DNA of 64,000 bases from Chitinophaga qingshengii. Lineage in GTDB: Bacteria; Bacteroidota; Bacteroidia; Chitinophagales; Chitinophagaceae. The notes under the pieces are model-generated. The model did not search any database and was not told the DNA's origin. It worked only from the letters and a program-made list of their open reading frames with translations. Below, piece after piece: positions 34,609 through 42,963 of the stretch. Made by a program: the position numbers and the translations under genes. Position 1 is the stretch's first letter; each line of letters opens with the position of its first letter. Where the stretch lies: positions 310,001 to 374,000 of the forward strand of contig NZ_JACVFC010000004.1 in the NCBI RefSeq assembly GCF_014529935.1, written 5' to 3'.

Positions 34609-35835
34609 TTAGTGCTTTTCTTTCTTCTCCAGGTTAGGCAGGAATCCTGTCAGGAGCCCTATCAAGGGAAGGAAAGAACAAACCTGGTATACGTACCGGA
34701 TGCTGGTGGCATCGGCGAGCTTGCCCAGCAGGGCGGAAGCTACACCCGCCATACCGAATGCCAGTCCGAAGAACAGGCCGGCAATCATGCCTACTTTACC
34801 CGGCATGAGCTCCTGTGCATATACCAGGATAGCTGAAAAGGCGGAGGAGAGGATAACGCCGATGAATACACTCAGTATGGCGGTCCAGAAAAGATTCGCA
34901 TAAGGCAGTAACAACGCAAAGGGCGCTACGCCTAAAATAGATATCCAGATAACGTATTTGCGGCCAATCCGGTCGCCGATAGGTCCACCGATGAAAGTAC
35001 CGGCGGCTACGGAAAACAGGAAGATGAACAGGTATACCTGTGAACTCTGAATAGATAAGCCAAAACGGTCTATCAGGTAAAAGGTATAGTAGTTGGTCAT
35101 GCTGGCCATGTAAAAGTATTTGGAGAAAATCAGCATCAGCAGAATACTCATGGATATGATGACCGTTGATTTGGGCAATGTCTGCTGTTGCAGCTGTTGC
35201 ACTACTTTCTTCGGTTTAATACGATGGGTATTGTTCTGATACCATTTACCAATATAGATCATCACAAAAATGGCAATCAGCGCCAGTACGGAAAACCAGA
35301 TCACATGAAACTGACCGAAGGGTACAATGATCAATGCTGCCAGTAAAGGCCCCAGTGAACTGCCGGCGTTACCGCCCACCTGGAATAAGGACTGTGCCAT
35401 GCCATGTTTGCCGCCGGAGGCCATATGCGCCAGCCGGGATGCTTCCGGATGGAAGATGGAAGACCCTACGCCCGTCAGTGCTACGGATATCAATACCATC
35501 GGCAGGGAATTGGCCATGGATAAACTGATCAGCCCGGCCAGGGTGAAGGTCATACCCACCGCCAGGGAAAACGGCTGCGGCTTTTTGTCGGTGTACAAGC
35601 CCACCAGCGGCTGTAAAATAGAAGCCGACATCTGGAAGGTAAGCGTAATAAGGCCTATCTCCGTGAAGTTCAGCTTGAGAGAGTTTCTTACCAGCGGATA
35701 AATAGCTGGTATCAACGATTGCAAGGTGTCGTTGAGTAGATGCGTGAAGCTCAGCGCGATCAGAATGGGGAAAACCGTCTGCTGTGCTACCTGCTGGGAA
35801 GCCGATTTGGGCGCTTCCTGTGTTAGTGTTGCCAT
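34609..35835 (-). CDS. MFS exporter, fosmidomycin-resistance (Fsr) type
   Basis: A 408-residue, 12-helix major-facilitator protein. The early motif ALSFTHLLNDTLQSLIPAIYP is characteristic of Fsr proteins; LVGLYTDKKPQP is in the loop 2-3 position, and VGSSIFHPEASRLAHMASGGKHGMAQSLFQVGGNAG is the central Fsr block. Fsr of E. coli exports fosmidomycin; here the natural substrate is unknown. I chose the ATG at 35835; the frame continues upstream through the operator region but without conserved sequence. It is divergently regulated in tandem with the GntR gene upstream: the same 14-base box lies before both. Confidence 0.9.
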   Translation of the reverse strand: MATLTQEAPKSASQQVAQQTVFPILIALSFTHLLNDTLQSLIPAIYPLVRNSLKLNFTEIGLITLTFQMSASILQPLVGLYTDKKPQPFSLAVGMTFTLAGLISLSMANSLPMVLISVALTGVGSSIFHPEASRLAHMASGGKHGMAQSLFQVGGNAGSSLGPLLAALIIVPFGQFHVIWFSVLALIAIFVMIYIGKWYQNNTHRIKPKKVVQQLQQQTLPKSTVIISMSILLMLIFSKYFYMASMTNYYTFYLIDRFGLSIQSSQVYLFIFLFSVAAGTFIGGPIGDRIGRKYVIWISILGVAPFALLLPYANLFWTAILSVFIGVILSSAFSAILVYAQELMPGKVGMIAGLFFGLAFGMAGVASALLGKLADATSIRYVYQVCSFLPLIGLLTGFLPNLEKKEKH

Positions 35836-35856
35836 GGTTTCTTTTTTGGAGATCAG

Positions 35857-35870
35857 ATCATCTGATGTTT
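35857..35870 (-). promoter_or_regulatory. Candidate GntR operator before fsr
   Basis: Plus-strand ATCATCTGATGTTT differs by one base from ATCATCAGATGTTT before the GntR gene (36595). The core CATCWGATG is palindromic. It is 22 bases before the fsr start. Confidence 0.6.
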
Positions 35871-35919
35871 TAAAATAAAAAAATGAAGGAAGCTTGCGCA
35901 AACTCCGTATGTACTATTG

Positions 35920-36594
35920 TTATTTGCTGTGTGTACTGATTTTTGTAGCCCAGAGCAATGCCTTCTTGGGATCTTTGTCCACAATACTCTGCAGCAGGGC
36001 ATCGTGCAGTGACTGTGATTCTACAAAGGAATCAGTATTGCCGTAACGCGCTACAAAGGAGGTCTTCAGGTGAGTGGCTACCGTTTTGTAAAGGTCCAGC
36101 ATAATATCGTTTTTGGATGCTTCGGCAATGGCTGTATGGAAATTAATATCCGCCTGGATACAAGCTTCCAGCTCATTGGAAGTAGCATAGGTGAAACGTT
36201 TCTTCAGGAAACCCTTCATCTTTTCAATGTCCTTGTTATTCCGATGCATGGCTGCCCGCTCGGCAATTTTTACTTCCAGCAGCAACCTTACTTCATTCAG
36301 CTCTTCAAAATCAGCCCGTTGTAAACGCTGACTGAGCGGCTCTCCGGCGCCAATCTGTGATATCACAAAAGTACCCAATCCCTGCTGTACCCGCACCAAT
36401 CCTTTGTTCACCAATATCTTCACCGCTTCGCGTACGCTCGAACGGCCCACACAAAACTGTTGCATCAGCTCCGGTTCTGTCGGTAGCTTTTGCCCGGTCG
36501 TATATTTACCGGAAAATATCAACTCCTGCAGCCTGTCGGCCACTTCTTCAGCGAGGTTTTGACGTTTTAATGGTGCGGATCCTGTATTCATCAT
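35920..36594 (-). CDS. GntR-family regulator, FadR subfamily
   Basis: About 225 residues from the ATG at 36594 (another ATG follows at once at 36591). The winged helix is at about 8-75 (LAEEVADRLQELIFSGKYTTGQKLPTEPELMQQFCVGRSSVREAVKILVNKGLVRVQQGLGTFV). The all-helical FCD-type ligand-binding domain follows (EVRLLLEVKIAERAA, CIQADINFHTAIAEASKNDIMLDLY, SQSLHDALLQSI), where the D-x3-H and later H are usual metal ligands. Ligands in this group are often organic acids. It probably represses itself and the fsr exporter gene 85 bases downstream. Confidence 0.92.
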   Translation of the reverse strand: MMNTGSAPLKRQNLAEEVADRLQELIFSGKYTTGQKLPTEPELMQQFCVGRSSVREAVKILVNKGLVRVQQGLGTFVISQIGAGEPLSQRLQRADFEELNEVRLLLEVKIAERAAMHRNNKDIEKMKGFLKKRFTYATSNELEACIQADINFHTAIAEASKNDIMLDLYKTVATHLKTSFVARYGNTDSFVESQSLHDALLQSIVDKDPKKALLWATKISTHSK

Positions 36595-36617
36595 ATCATC
36601 AGATGTTTGCAAAGGTA
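36595..36617 (-). promoter_or_regulatory. GntR promoter with overlapping operator
   Basis: The operator copy ATCATCAGATGTTT (plus strand, 36595-36608) abuts the ATG. Right beside it CAAAGGTA (36610-36617; TACCTTTG on minus) matches the -7 consensus exactly. The start of transcription would fall inside the operator, which fits autorepression. Confidence 0.65.
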
Positions 36618-36652
36618 GGAAAAGATTTTGGAATTTTTTTATTTGGTTATTT

Positions 36653-36790
36653 TGTATTGAAATTTTTTGATTTCGCACTTATAGGGAGAAGTTGTCTTTG
36701 AGATGGTTATTATTAAACCATGTTTGATTAATCACCGCTTGCAAATCCCGAAATCCGTAAATCAAAAAATTCCAACATCCGTAAATCAAA
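36653..36790. repeat. Degenerate AT-rich repeat region, same family
   Basis: AAATTTTTTGATTT on the left is matched by AAATCAAAAAATT on the right, and ATCCGTAAATCAAA occurs twice as a direct repeat (36753 and 36777, 24 bases apart). It is related in sequence to the inverted repeats at 25354 and 34523 but less regular. It lies between the divergent GntR and desaturase genes. Confidence 0.5.
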
Positions 36791-36797
36791 TATTCAA

Positions 36798-37484
36798 ATG
36801 ACCAAATACCTAAATATACCCAATGAACAGTTGTGGCTTTTATTTCTCCTGGAGAATACCCTGATCATGCTGGGTGTACTGGCCTGGGGTAATCGCCTGC
36901 TGCGCCGGCCCTGGCAACAGATGTTTGCCTATAGCCGTCACCAGTGGCAGATCTGCCTGCTCACCACACTGCTGAATACCGTCATTACCTTTGCCGGATG
37001 CTGGCTGTGGAAACACGGGTATATCCGTATACATGAAACACTATCCTGGCGGATATTGACAGACGCGCTGGCATTGTTCCTCCTGATGGACCTGCTGATG
37101 TATGCCTTTCATTACCTGATTCACCAAACATTTTTATACCGCCTGTTACACCGTCTTCACCACGAGGCCATAGACCCGGCGCCGATCGATTTGTTTGTAC
37201 TGCATCCGCTCGAAACACTCAGCTTCGGCGCCCTCTGGCTACTGTTACTGTTGCCATTCAACCTCAATCTGTACGGTATCCTGTTTTATCTGGCTGTCAA
37301 TGTTGTCTTTGGCATGGCAGGCCACCTGGGTATAGAACCACTCCCCGAAAAAATACGACAGTGGCCAGTGTTGAAATACCTCGGTACTTCTACGTTTCAT
37401 CATGATCACCATCGCCAGGAAAACTATAATTACGGGTTTTATACCAGCCTGTGGGACCGCCTCTTCGGTACCCTGAAACGCTGA
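36798..37484 (+). CDS. Sterol desaturase / fatty acid hydroxylase family protein
   Basis: A 228-residue membrane di-iron enzyme. It has about four helices and the full set of histidine boxes: HYLIH (H-x3-H), HRLHH (H-x2-HH) and FHHDHHRQ (H-x2-HH), plus GHLGIEPLP before the last box. Family members hydroxylate or desaturate lipid substrates at the inner membrane. It ends in YTSLWDRLFGTLKR, typical of the family. Substrate unknown. Confidence 0.92.
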   Translation: MTKYLNIPNEQLWLLFLLENTLIMLGVLAWGNRLLRRPWQQMFAYSRHQWQICLLTTLLNTVITFAGCWLWKHGYIRIHETLSWRILTDALALFLLMDLLMYAFHYLIHQTFLYRLLHRLHHEAIDPAPIDLFVLHPLETLSFGALWLLLLLPFNLNLYGILFYLAVNVVFGMAGHLGIEPLPEKIRQWPVLKYLGTSTFHHDHHRQENYNYGFYTSLWDRLFGTLKR

Positions 37485-37572
37485 CAGCACCAACCGCTTG
37501 TGTATCGGGCTTCCGATAACCGGAATAATGTACTATTTTGGCCGGATTCATTTTTCAGAATCAAACTGCTGT

Positions 37573-39966
37573 ATGAGAAAATTAGTATTAACACTGTCGG
37601 TGTTCATTACCTTCCGTGCCTATGCACAGGACGCATTGAAGTATCAGACACCTGCTGAGAGCATTGTGGAACTGGCCATGGCAGCGCCATCGCCAGCCGT
37701 TAGCTTTGGCAGGGAAGACCTGATGCTGATCATGGACCGCACCGGTTTCCCTACTATCGAAGAACTGTCGCAACCGGAATACCGCCTGGCCGGTTACCGC
37801 ATCAATCCGGCCAACTTTGGCCCCAGCCGCGCCAATTACGTGACCGGCATCCGTATTAAGGAAATAAACGGTAAACGCGAATATGCGGTAACAGGGCTGC
37901 CTGCCAACGCCCGCATTGGTAAGGTGGTTTGGTCTCCCGGGAAAAAAAGCCTGGCTTTTACGGTAACCACCAACAACAGCATCACGTTGTGGAAAGCAGA
38001 TGTAGCCACAGGTGTAGCGAAACAACTCAGTTCCCGCCGCCTCAACGATACCTTCAGCGGGGCTTTCCGCTGGATCGATGAAGATCGTATCCTGGTATTA
38101 TCGGTACCTGCCGGTATCGCCGCCGCGCCGCAGAAACCACTGGCCCCGGACGGTCCCACGGTACAACAAACCTCCGGTAAAGCCGCTCCTGCCGCCACTT
38201 ACCAGGATATGCTGAAAAACCCTTACGATGAACAACTGTTCGACTACTACTTCCAGTCCGAACCAGTTATGATCAGCAACAGCGGCGAAACCGTTATCGG
38301 TAAACCCGGTGTATATACAGAAGTCAGCCCTTCTCCGGATAAACAATATTTACTGGTGCAGCAGTTGAGCCGCCCTTACTCTTACCTGGTGGGCGCTTAC
38401 CGTTTCCCTACCACGACTGCTATCTGGGACCTCCAGGGTAAAACAGTAAAACAGCTCGCCCAAAACCCGCTGGATGAAGTGCGGCCTAAAGGCTTCGACG
38501 CTACCAGCAACTACCCCCGTAGTTATCAATGGCGTAACGACGTTCCCGCTACTATCTGCTGGGCACAGGCCCTCGACGGCGGCGATCCTAAAAAGGAAGT
38601 GCCTTTCCGTGATGTGATCAATACACTGGAAGCGCCGTTCACCGCTGCGCCGGTAGAACTGGTGAAAACGAAAGACCGTTTCCAGGGTCTCACCTGGGCT
38701 AACAACCAACTGGCGCTGGTAACAGAAGGCAACAGCACCAAACAGACCGTTAAGGTAAGCCGTATCGACCCTTCCCATCCGGGACAGGAGCCGGTGACCA
38801 TCATCGACCGCTCTGAAAACGACCGGTACAACGATCCCGGAGATCCGGTAACCGTGAAAAACCAATACAACCGCTCCGTATTGTACGTTTCTCCGGCCAA
38901 TGAACTGCTGATGATAGCGCCGGGCGCTTCTCCGGAAGGCGACCGTCCGTTCCTGTCCAGCTTCAGCCTGAAAAACGGTAAACAAAATATCCTGTGGCGC
39001 TCCCAGGCTCCTTATTTTGAACAGGTAGCTGAAGTAATCGATCCGGCCAAACTGCAAATTGTAGTGGCCCGTGAATCTGCCGCTACACCGGTGAACTATT
39101 ACCTGCAGAACCTGAAGAAAAAATCAGCAGCGGCAGCACTGACTAACTTCCCGCATCCGCAGCCACTGCTGCAGGGTGTACAGAAAGAGCTGCTGAAATA
39201 CAAACGTAAAGACGGGGTAGACCTCACCGCGATGCTGTACCTGCCCAAAGGCTACGATCCCGCTAAAGACGGCCGTTTACCGGTGCTGATGTGGGCTTAT
39301 CCACGTGAATACAAATCGGCCAGCGATGCGGCTCAGGTACGTGGTTCTGCCTATAAATTCACCCGTGTCACCTACGGTTCCCCTATTTTCTGGGTTACCC
39401 GCGGCTTCGCGGTAATGGACGCTACCGAAATGCCGATTGTAGGCGAAGGGGATAAAGAGCCGAATGACAATTTCATAGACCAGCTGGTGATGAACGCAGA
39501 AGCGGCCGTGGATAAGATCACTTCCATGGGTGTGGGCGACAAAGCCCGTATCGCGGTAGGTGGCCATTCTTACGGCGCCTTTATGACGGCTAACCTGCTG
39601 GCACATACGAACCTGTTTAAAGCCGGTATTGCCCGCAGCGGCGCTTACAACCGTACACTCACGCCTTTCGGTTTCCAGAACGAACAACGGTCCTACTGGC
39701 AGGCGCCCGACGTGTATTATAAAATGTCTCCGTTTTCCTATGCCGATAAGCTGAAAACACCGATCCTGCTGATCCACGGCGAGGCTGACAATAACTCCGG
39801 TACTTTCCCTATCCAGAGCGAAAGACTGTACAATGCCCTCAAAGGCAACGGCGGTACCGCACGCCTGGTATTCCTGCCACAGGAAAGCCATGGCTATGCT
39901 GCGAAGGAAAGCATCCTGCATATGCTGTGGGAGATGGATAACTGGCTGATGAAATATGTGAAATAA
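37573..39966 (+). CDS. Prolyl-oligopeptidase-family (S9) serine peptidase, exported
   Basis: A 797-residue protein from the ATG at 37573, where a signal peptide begins (MRKLVLTLSVFITFRAYAQ). Residues 25 to about 520 form a beta-propeller-like region; the C-terminal ~260 residues are the alpha/beta-hydrolase domain. The triad is Ser666 in GGHSYGAF, Asp739 in HGEADNN and His773 in ESHGY. Such periplasmic S9 enzymes cut peptides. TACTATTTTG 40 bases upstream resembles a -7 box. A GC-rich hairpin without a T run follows the stop. Confidence 0.93.
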   Translation: MRKLVLTLSVFITFRAYAQDALKYQTPAESIVELAMAAPSPAVSFGREDLMLIMDRTGFPTIEELSQPEYRLAGYRINPANFGPSRANYVTGIRIKEINGKREYAVTGLPANARIGKVVWSPGKKSLAFTVTTNNSITLWKADVATGVAKQLSSRRLNDTFSGAFRWIDEDRILVLSVPAGIAAAPQKPLAPDGPTVQQTSGKAAPAATYQDMLKNPYDEQLFDYYFQSEPVMISNSGETVIGKPGVYTEVSPSPDKQYLLVQQLSRPYSYLVGAYRFPTTTAIWDLQGKTVKQLAQNPLDEVRPKGFDATSNYPRSYQWRNDVPATICWAQALDGGDPKKEVPFRDVINTLEAPFTAAPVELVKTKDRFQGLTWANNQLALVTEGNSTKQTVKVSRIDPSHPGQEPVTIIDRSENDRYNDPGDPVTVKNQYNRSVLYVSPANELLMIAPGASPEGDRPFLSSFSLKNGKQNILWRSQAPYFEQVAEVIDPAKLQIVVARESAATPVNYYLQNLKKKSAAAALTNFPHPQPLLQGVQKELLKYKRKDGVDLTAMLYLPKGYDPAKDGRLPVLMWAYPREYKSASDAAQVRGSAYKFTRVTYGSPIFWVTRGFAVMDATEMPIVGEGDKEPNDNFIDQLVMNAEAAVDKITSMGVGDKARIAVGGHSYGAFMTANLLAHTNLFKAGIARSGAYNRTLTPFGFQNEQRSYWQAPDVYYKMSPFSYADKLKTPILLIHGEADNNSGTFPIQSERLYNALKGNGGTARLVFLPQESHGYAAKESILHMLWEMDNWLMKYVK

Positions 39967-39973
39967 TCCAGAT

Positions 39974-39995
39974 CCCCAGGGCTTCAGCCCTGGGG
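39974..39995. repeat. GC-rich hairpin after the S9 peptidase gene
   Basis: CCCCAGGGCT and AGCCCTGGGG form a perfect ten-base stem with a TC loop. There is no T run on either strand, so it may protect mRNA ends or be a dispersed REP-like unit rather than a standard terminator. Confidence 0.6.
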
Positions 39996-40088
39996 GCCTA
40001 ATATGACGAAAAACCTGCAAATACCCGGAATAGGTAAAAAGTACCATTGAAGCCCCATATAACACAATCAACTTCTCCCGGTGCCCCG

Positions 40089-40096
40089 TACCTTTG
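40089..40096 (+). promoter_or_regulatory. -7 box directly before the AraC gene
   Basis: TACCTTTG matches TAnnTTTG exactly. The ATG at 40104 follows seven bases later, where transcription should start, so the mRNA may be leaderless. Confidence 0.6.
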
Positions 40097-40103
40097 TGGT
40101 ATC

Positions 40104-40982
40104 ATGTCAAAGGCACATATCCATACATATGACATCTGTTCGTTGGGAATGGGAAAACCCGCATCAGAAGAGATGCTGGTAGCAAGGTTTACCGATTACC
40201 TGGCAGCACATCCGGACATCAAATTTCCACATCGCCATTCTTTTTATCACCTGGCATTTTTTACCGGTGGAAAAGGATCGCATACCATCGATTTTGAACG
40301 TTTTCCGGTAGAGCGGGGGCAAATGTATTTTATGATACCGGGGCAGGTGCACAGCTGGTTTTTTGAAGGAAAAGTAACCGGATATGTAGTGAACGTGTCA
40401 GCCGGTTTTTTCAACGCTTTCCTGCAGGATGCGGCCTATGTGGAACGGTTCCCGTTTTTCAGTGGTGTGAGTGCAGAAGGGGTGGTAACATTGCCCGAAG
40501 CAGCCAGCCTCGCAGTGGCAGCCTTGTTTGAGGAAATGCTGGTGGAGATGGACAGCACGGAAGCCTATAGCCATGATATGTTACGATTGCTGATGCTGGA
40601 AATGTTTGTGAAAGTCAGCCGGGTAGCCAGGAAAGACGATACCCGGCAGGAACCGCCGCATAACTATGTATTGTTGCGCAACTTCCGCAAACTGGTGGAA
40701 CAGCATTATATGCAGTTACGATTGCCGAAAGACTATGCCGCGCTGCTATACGTAACGCCCAATTACCTCAACGCTTTCTGCCGGCATATGCTGGGCAAAT
40801 CGGCCGGGGAAATTATCCGCGACCGGGTGCTGCTCGAAGCAAAAAGATTACTGATCAATGTAGATATCAGTATCTCTACTATCGCTTACCAGCTGAGCTT
40901 TGCCGACAATTCCTACTTCACGAAGTTCTTCAAAAAATATGAAGGGGTGACCCCTGAAGAATTCCGGAAGAACATTTCCTGA
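40104..40982 (+). CDS. AraC-family transcriptional regulator
   Basis: A 292-residue protein from the ATG at 40104 (a longer frame exists but would overlap the promoter). The N-terminal half is a cupin-type sensor (FPHRHSFYHLAFFTGGKGSHTIDFERFPVERGQMYFMIPGQVHSWFF). The C-terminal ~100 residues carry two helix-turn-helices (LPKDYAALLYVTPNYLNAFCRHMLGKSAGEIIRD and ISTIAYQLSFADNSYFTKFFKKYEGVTPEEFRK). The inducer is unknown. It is 6 bases before the DUF983 gene. Confidence 0.93.
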   Translation: MSKAHIHTYDICSLGMGKPASEEMLVARFTDYLAAHPDIKFPHRHSFYHLAFFTGGKGSHTIDFERFPVERGQMYFMIPGQVHSWFFEGKVTGYVVNVSAGFFNAFLQDAAYVERFPFFSGVSAEGVVTLPEAASLAVAALFEEMLVEMDSTEAYSHDMLRLLMLEMFVKVSRVARKDDTRQEPPHNYVLLRNFRKLVEQHYMQLRLPKDYAALLYVTPNYLNAFCRHMLGKSAGEIIRDRVLLEAKRLLINVDISISTIAYQLSFADNSYFTKFFKKYEGVTPEEFRKNIS

Positions 40983-40988
40983 CATTAA

Positions 40989-41459
40989 ATGCTTCAATAT
41001 ATGTGTGCAGATAAAAATCATGATAAACCGAATGTTTTCAAAAGTGTATTTACGAACAAGTGCGCGCGCTGCAGAAGAGGATCTATTTTCCTCAGCAAAA
41101 ATCCCTATGACTTGAAAAACTGTATGAAGATGCCGGAAAAGTGCCCGGTATGCGGTCAGCAGGTGGAAGTGGAAGTTGGATTTTATTACGGTACCGGTTA
41201 TGTAAGCTATGCGCTTTCTATCGCCATCTGTGTGGCCAGTCTTATTGCCTGGTGGTTGTTTATTGGTTTCTCCATATACGACAACAGTATTTACTGGTGG
41301 CTGGGCTTCAACGGTATACTGTTGCTGAGCCTGCAGCCGGTGCTGATGCGCTGGTCCAGGACTATCTGGATGGCCTTTTTTGTGAGATATGATGAAGACT
41401 GGCACCAGCCTCCGCAGAGCACCGGCCGTGTGAACGCTACGTTTAAAAATGCTATATAA
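40989..41459 (+). CDS. DUF983 family membrane protein
   Basis: A 156-residue protein with an N-terminal zinc-ribbon-like module (CARC near residue 25 and CPVC near 52) and two membrane helices (about 72-94 and 100-118). This arrangement is typical of DUF983. Function unknown. It starts 6 bases after the AraC gene and may be co-transcribed with it. A terminator follows at 41497. Confidence 0.85.
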   Translation: MLQYMCADKNHDKPNVFKSVFTNKCARCRRGSIFLSKNPYDLKNCMKMPEKCPVCGQQVEVEVGFYYGTGYVSYALSIAICVASLIAWWLFIGFSIYDNSIYWWLGFNGILLLSLQPVLMRWSRTIWMAFFVRYDEDWHQPPQSTGRVNATFKNAI

Positions 41460-41496
41460 CAAAGGATAGTAGGATTGAGTATAACGAATGAAAAGG

Positions 41497-41535
41497 CGAA
41501 GGCCCGGGTATTTTTGCCCGGGTCTTCGTTTTTTT
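41497..41535 (+). terminator. Rho-independent terminator
   Basis: CGAAGGCCCGGG (41497-41508) pairs with CCCGGGTCTTCG (41517-41528), followed by seven T residues. Confidence 0.9.
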
Positions 41536-41548
41536 CGTTATATTAGGA

Positions 41549-41584
41549 TAGCTATTTAGCCCCATATCTGTCATTAGCTATTTA
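41549..41584 (+). promoter_or_regulatory. Direct repeat upstream of the efflux operon
   Basis: TAGCTATTTA occurs at 41549-41558 and again at 41575-41584, 26 bases apart, just before the TolC-type gene. It could be a regulator-binding site; no -7 consensus was seen. Confidence 0.3.
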
Positions 41585-41604
41585 CTAACAGCAATGATTA
41601 CACG

Positions 41605-42951
41605 ATGACATTTTCCCGGCGGTTTGTTACTTTGTTATGTCTGTCCTTCTGGACGTATTACAACAATCCGCTGATAGCCCAGGACAGCACACAATCAACA
41701 CTGCCGGCTATCTGGAGTTTACAGGATTGTCTGGACTACGCAATGAAAAATAATATCCAGCTCAACAGCCTGCGGCTGAGCCGGATGAGCAGCGAACAGA
41801 ACCTGTTGCTATCGAAGGCAGCCCGTTTGCCTAATCTCACGGGTTCGGCCTCCATGAACCTGACGGGCCGCAAAACGCTCACCGCCGGCGGTAACATGCC
41901 CTATGAAGGCGCCTTATCGGGCAATTATGCGGTGAACTCAGGTGTTACCCTCTACCAGGGCGGTTATCTCAACTATGACATCAAACAAAAAGGCCTGCTT
42001 ACCCAGGTCGCCGATCTGAACGTAGCCCAGGAAATCAATAACATCACTATCCTGATTACCCAGGCCTACCTGAATATCCTGCTGGCACGGGAAAATATTG
42101 TTTATGTAAGGGATCTGGTCACCACTTCCACAGCACAGGTACAACAAGCACAACAGCGCTACGATGTAGGCAGCATTGCGCTGAAAGACCTGGCTTCGCT
42201 GCAATCGCAGCTGGCGGCCGACCGCTATAACCTGGTGACAGCAGAAAACCAGAGCCGGCTGAATAAACTCACCCTAAAACAACTGCTGCAACTACCCGGC
42301 GCCTACGATTTTGATATTTTTTCCCCGGATACACTGGTGTCCAGTCACCTCGTAGTGCCTTTGCAGGATGCACAGGACACCGCGCTGGCCAACCGGCCGG
42401 AAATAAAAAGCGCTGAACTGGGCGTGAACGTATCTTCCCTGGACCTGGCCAAAGCCCGCGCGGGATTCTGGCCTACGCTCACCGCCGGCGGCGCACTGGG
42501 GAGCTCCTACCTGAAAGACCCCGGCGCCAACTTCTTTAAACAGCTGGACAATAATTTCTACCAGCAGATAGGCCTCACCCTGTCTGTTCCCATATTCACC
42601 AGAAGGGCCAATAAAACCAATGTAGAACTTTCCAAAATAGAAGTAGATCAATCGAAACTAACGCTGAAGGATACACGTACTAACCTGTCTCAAACGGTGG
42701 AACAGGCGTATATCAACGTGCTGAACGCCCAGGGGCAGTATGATGCTTCGGTAGAACAGCTGCGTTACGCTTCAGAAAGTTATCGTATCGCTACGGAGCA
42801 ACTGAAAGTTGGAGTGGCCAATATGGTGGATTTTCTGCAACAGAAAAACCTGTATGTACAGGCCTTCCAGGCTTATATACAGGCTAAATACAATGCTGCA
42901 TTGACAATCAGGATATATGATTTTTACAGGGGCGTACCTGTAAAACTATAA
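41605..42951 (+). CDS. TolC-family outer-membrane efflux protein
   Basis: A 448-residue exported protein (signal peptide to about residue 25) with the two-fold repeated coiled-coil pattern of OEP proteins. The first half starts WSLQDCLDYAMKNNIQLNSLRLSRMSSEQNLL; the second has ANRPEIKSAELGVNVSSLDLAKARAGFWPTL, and the C-terminal VGVANMVDFLQQKNLYVQAFQAYIQAKYNAAL matches the family end. It forms the outer duct of the tripartite exporter encoded by the next three genes. Confidence 0.93.
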   Translation: MTFSRRFVTLLCLSFWTYYNNPLIAQDSTQSTLPAIWSLQDCLDYAMKNNIQLNSLRLSRMSSEQNLLLSKAARLPNLTGSASMNLTGRKTLTAGGNMPYEGALSGNYAVNSGVTLYQGGYLNYDIKQKGLLTQVADLNVAQEINNITILITQAYLNILLARENIVYVRDLVTTSTAQVQQAQQRYDVGSIALKDLASLQSQLAADRYNLVTAENQSRLNKLTLKQLLQLPGAYDFDIFSPDTLVSSHLVVPLQDAQDTALANRPEIKSAELGVNVSSLDLAKARAGFWPTLTAGGALGSSYLKDPGANFFKQLDNNFYQQIGLTLSVPIFTRRANKTNVELSKIEVDQSKLTLKDTRTNLSQTVEQAYINVLNAQGQYDASVEQLRYASESYRIATEQLKVGVANMVDFLQQKNLYVQAFQAYIQAKYNAALTIRIYDFYRGVPVKL

Positions 42952-42963
42952 ATGCATTGACGT

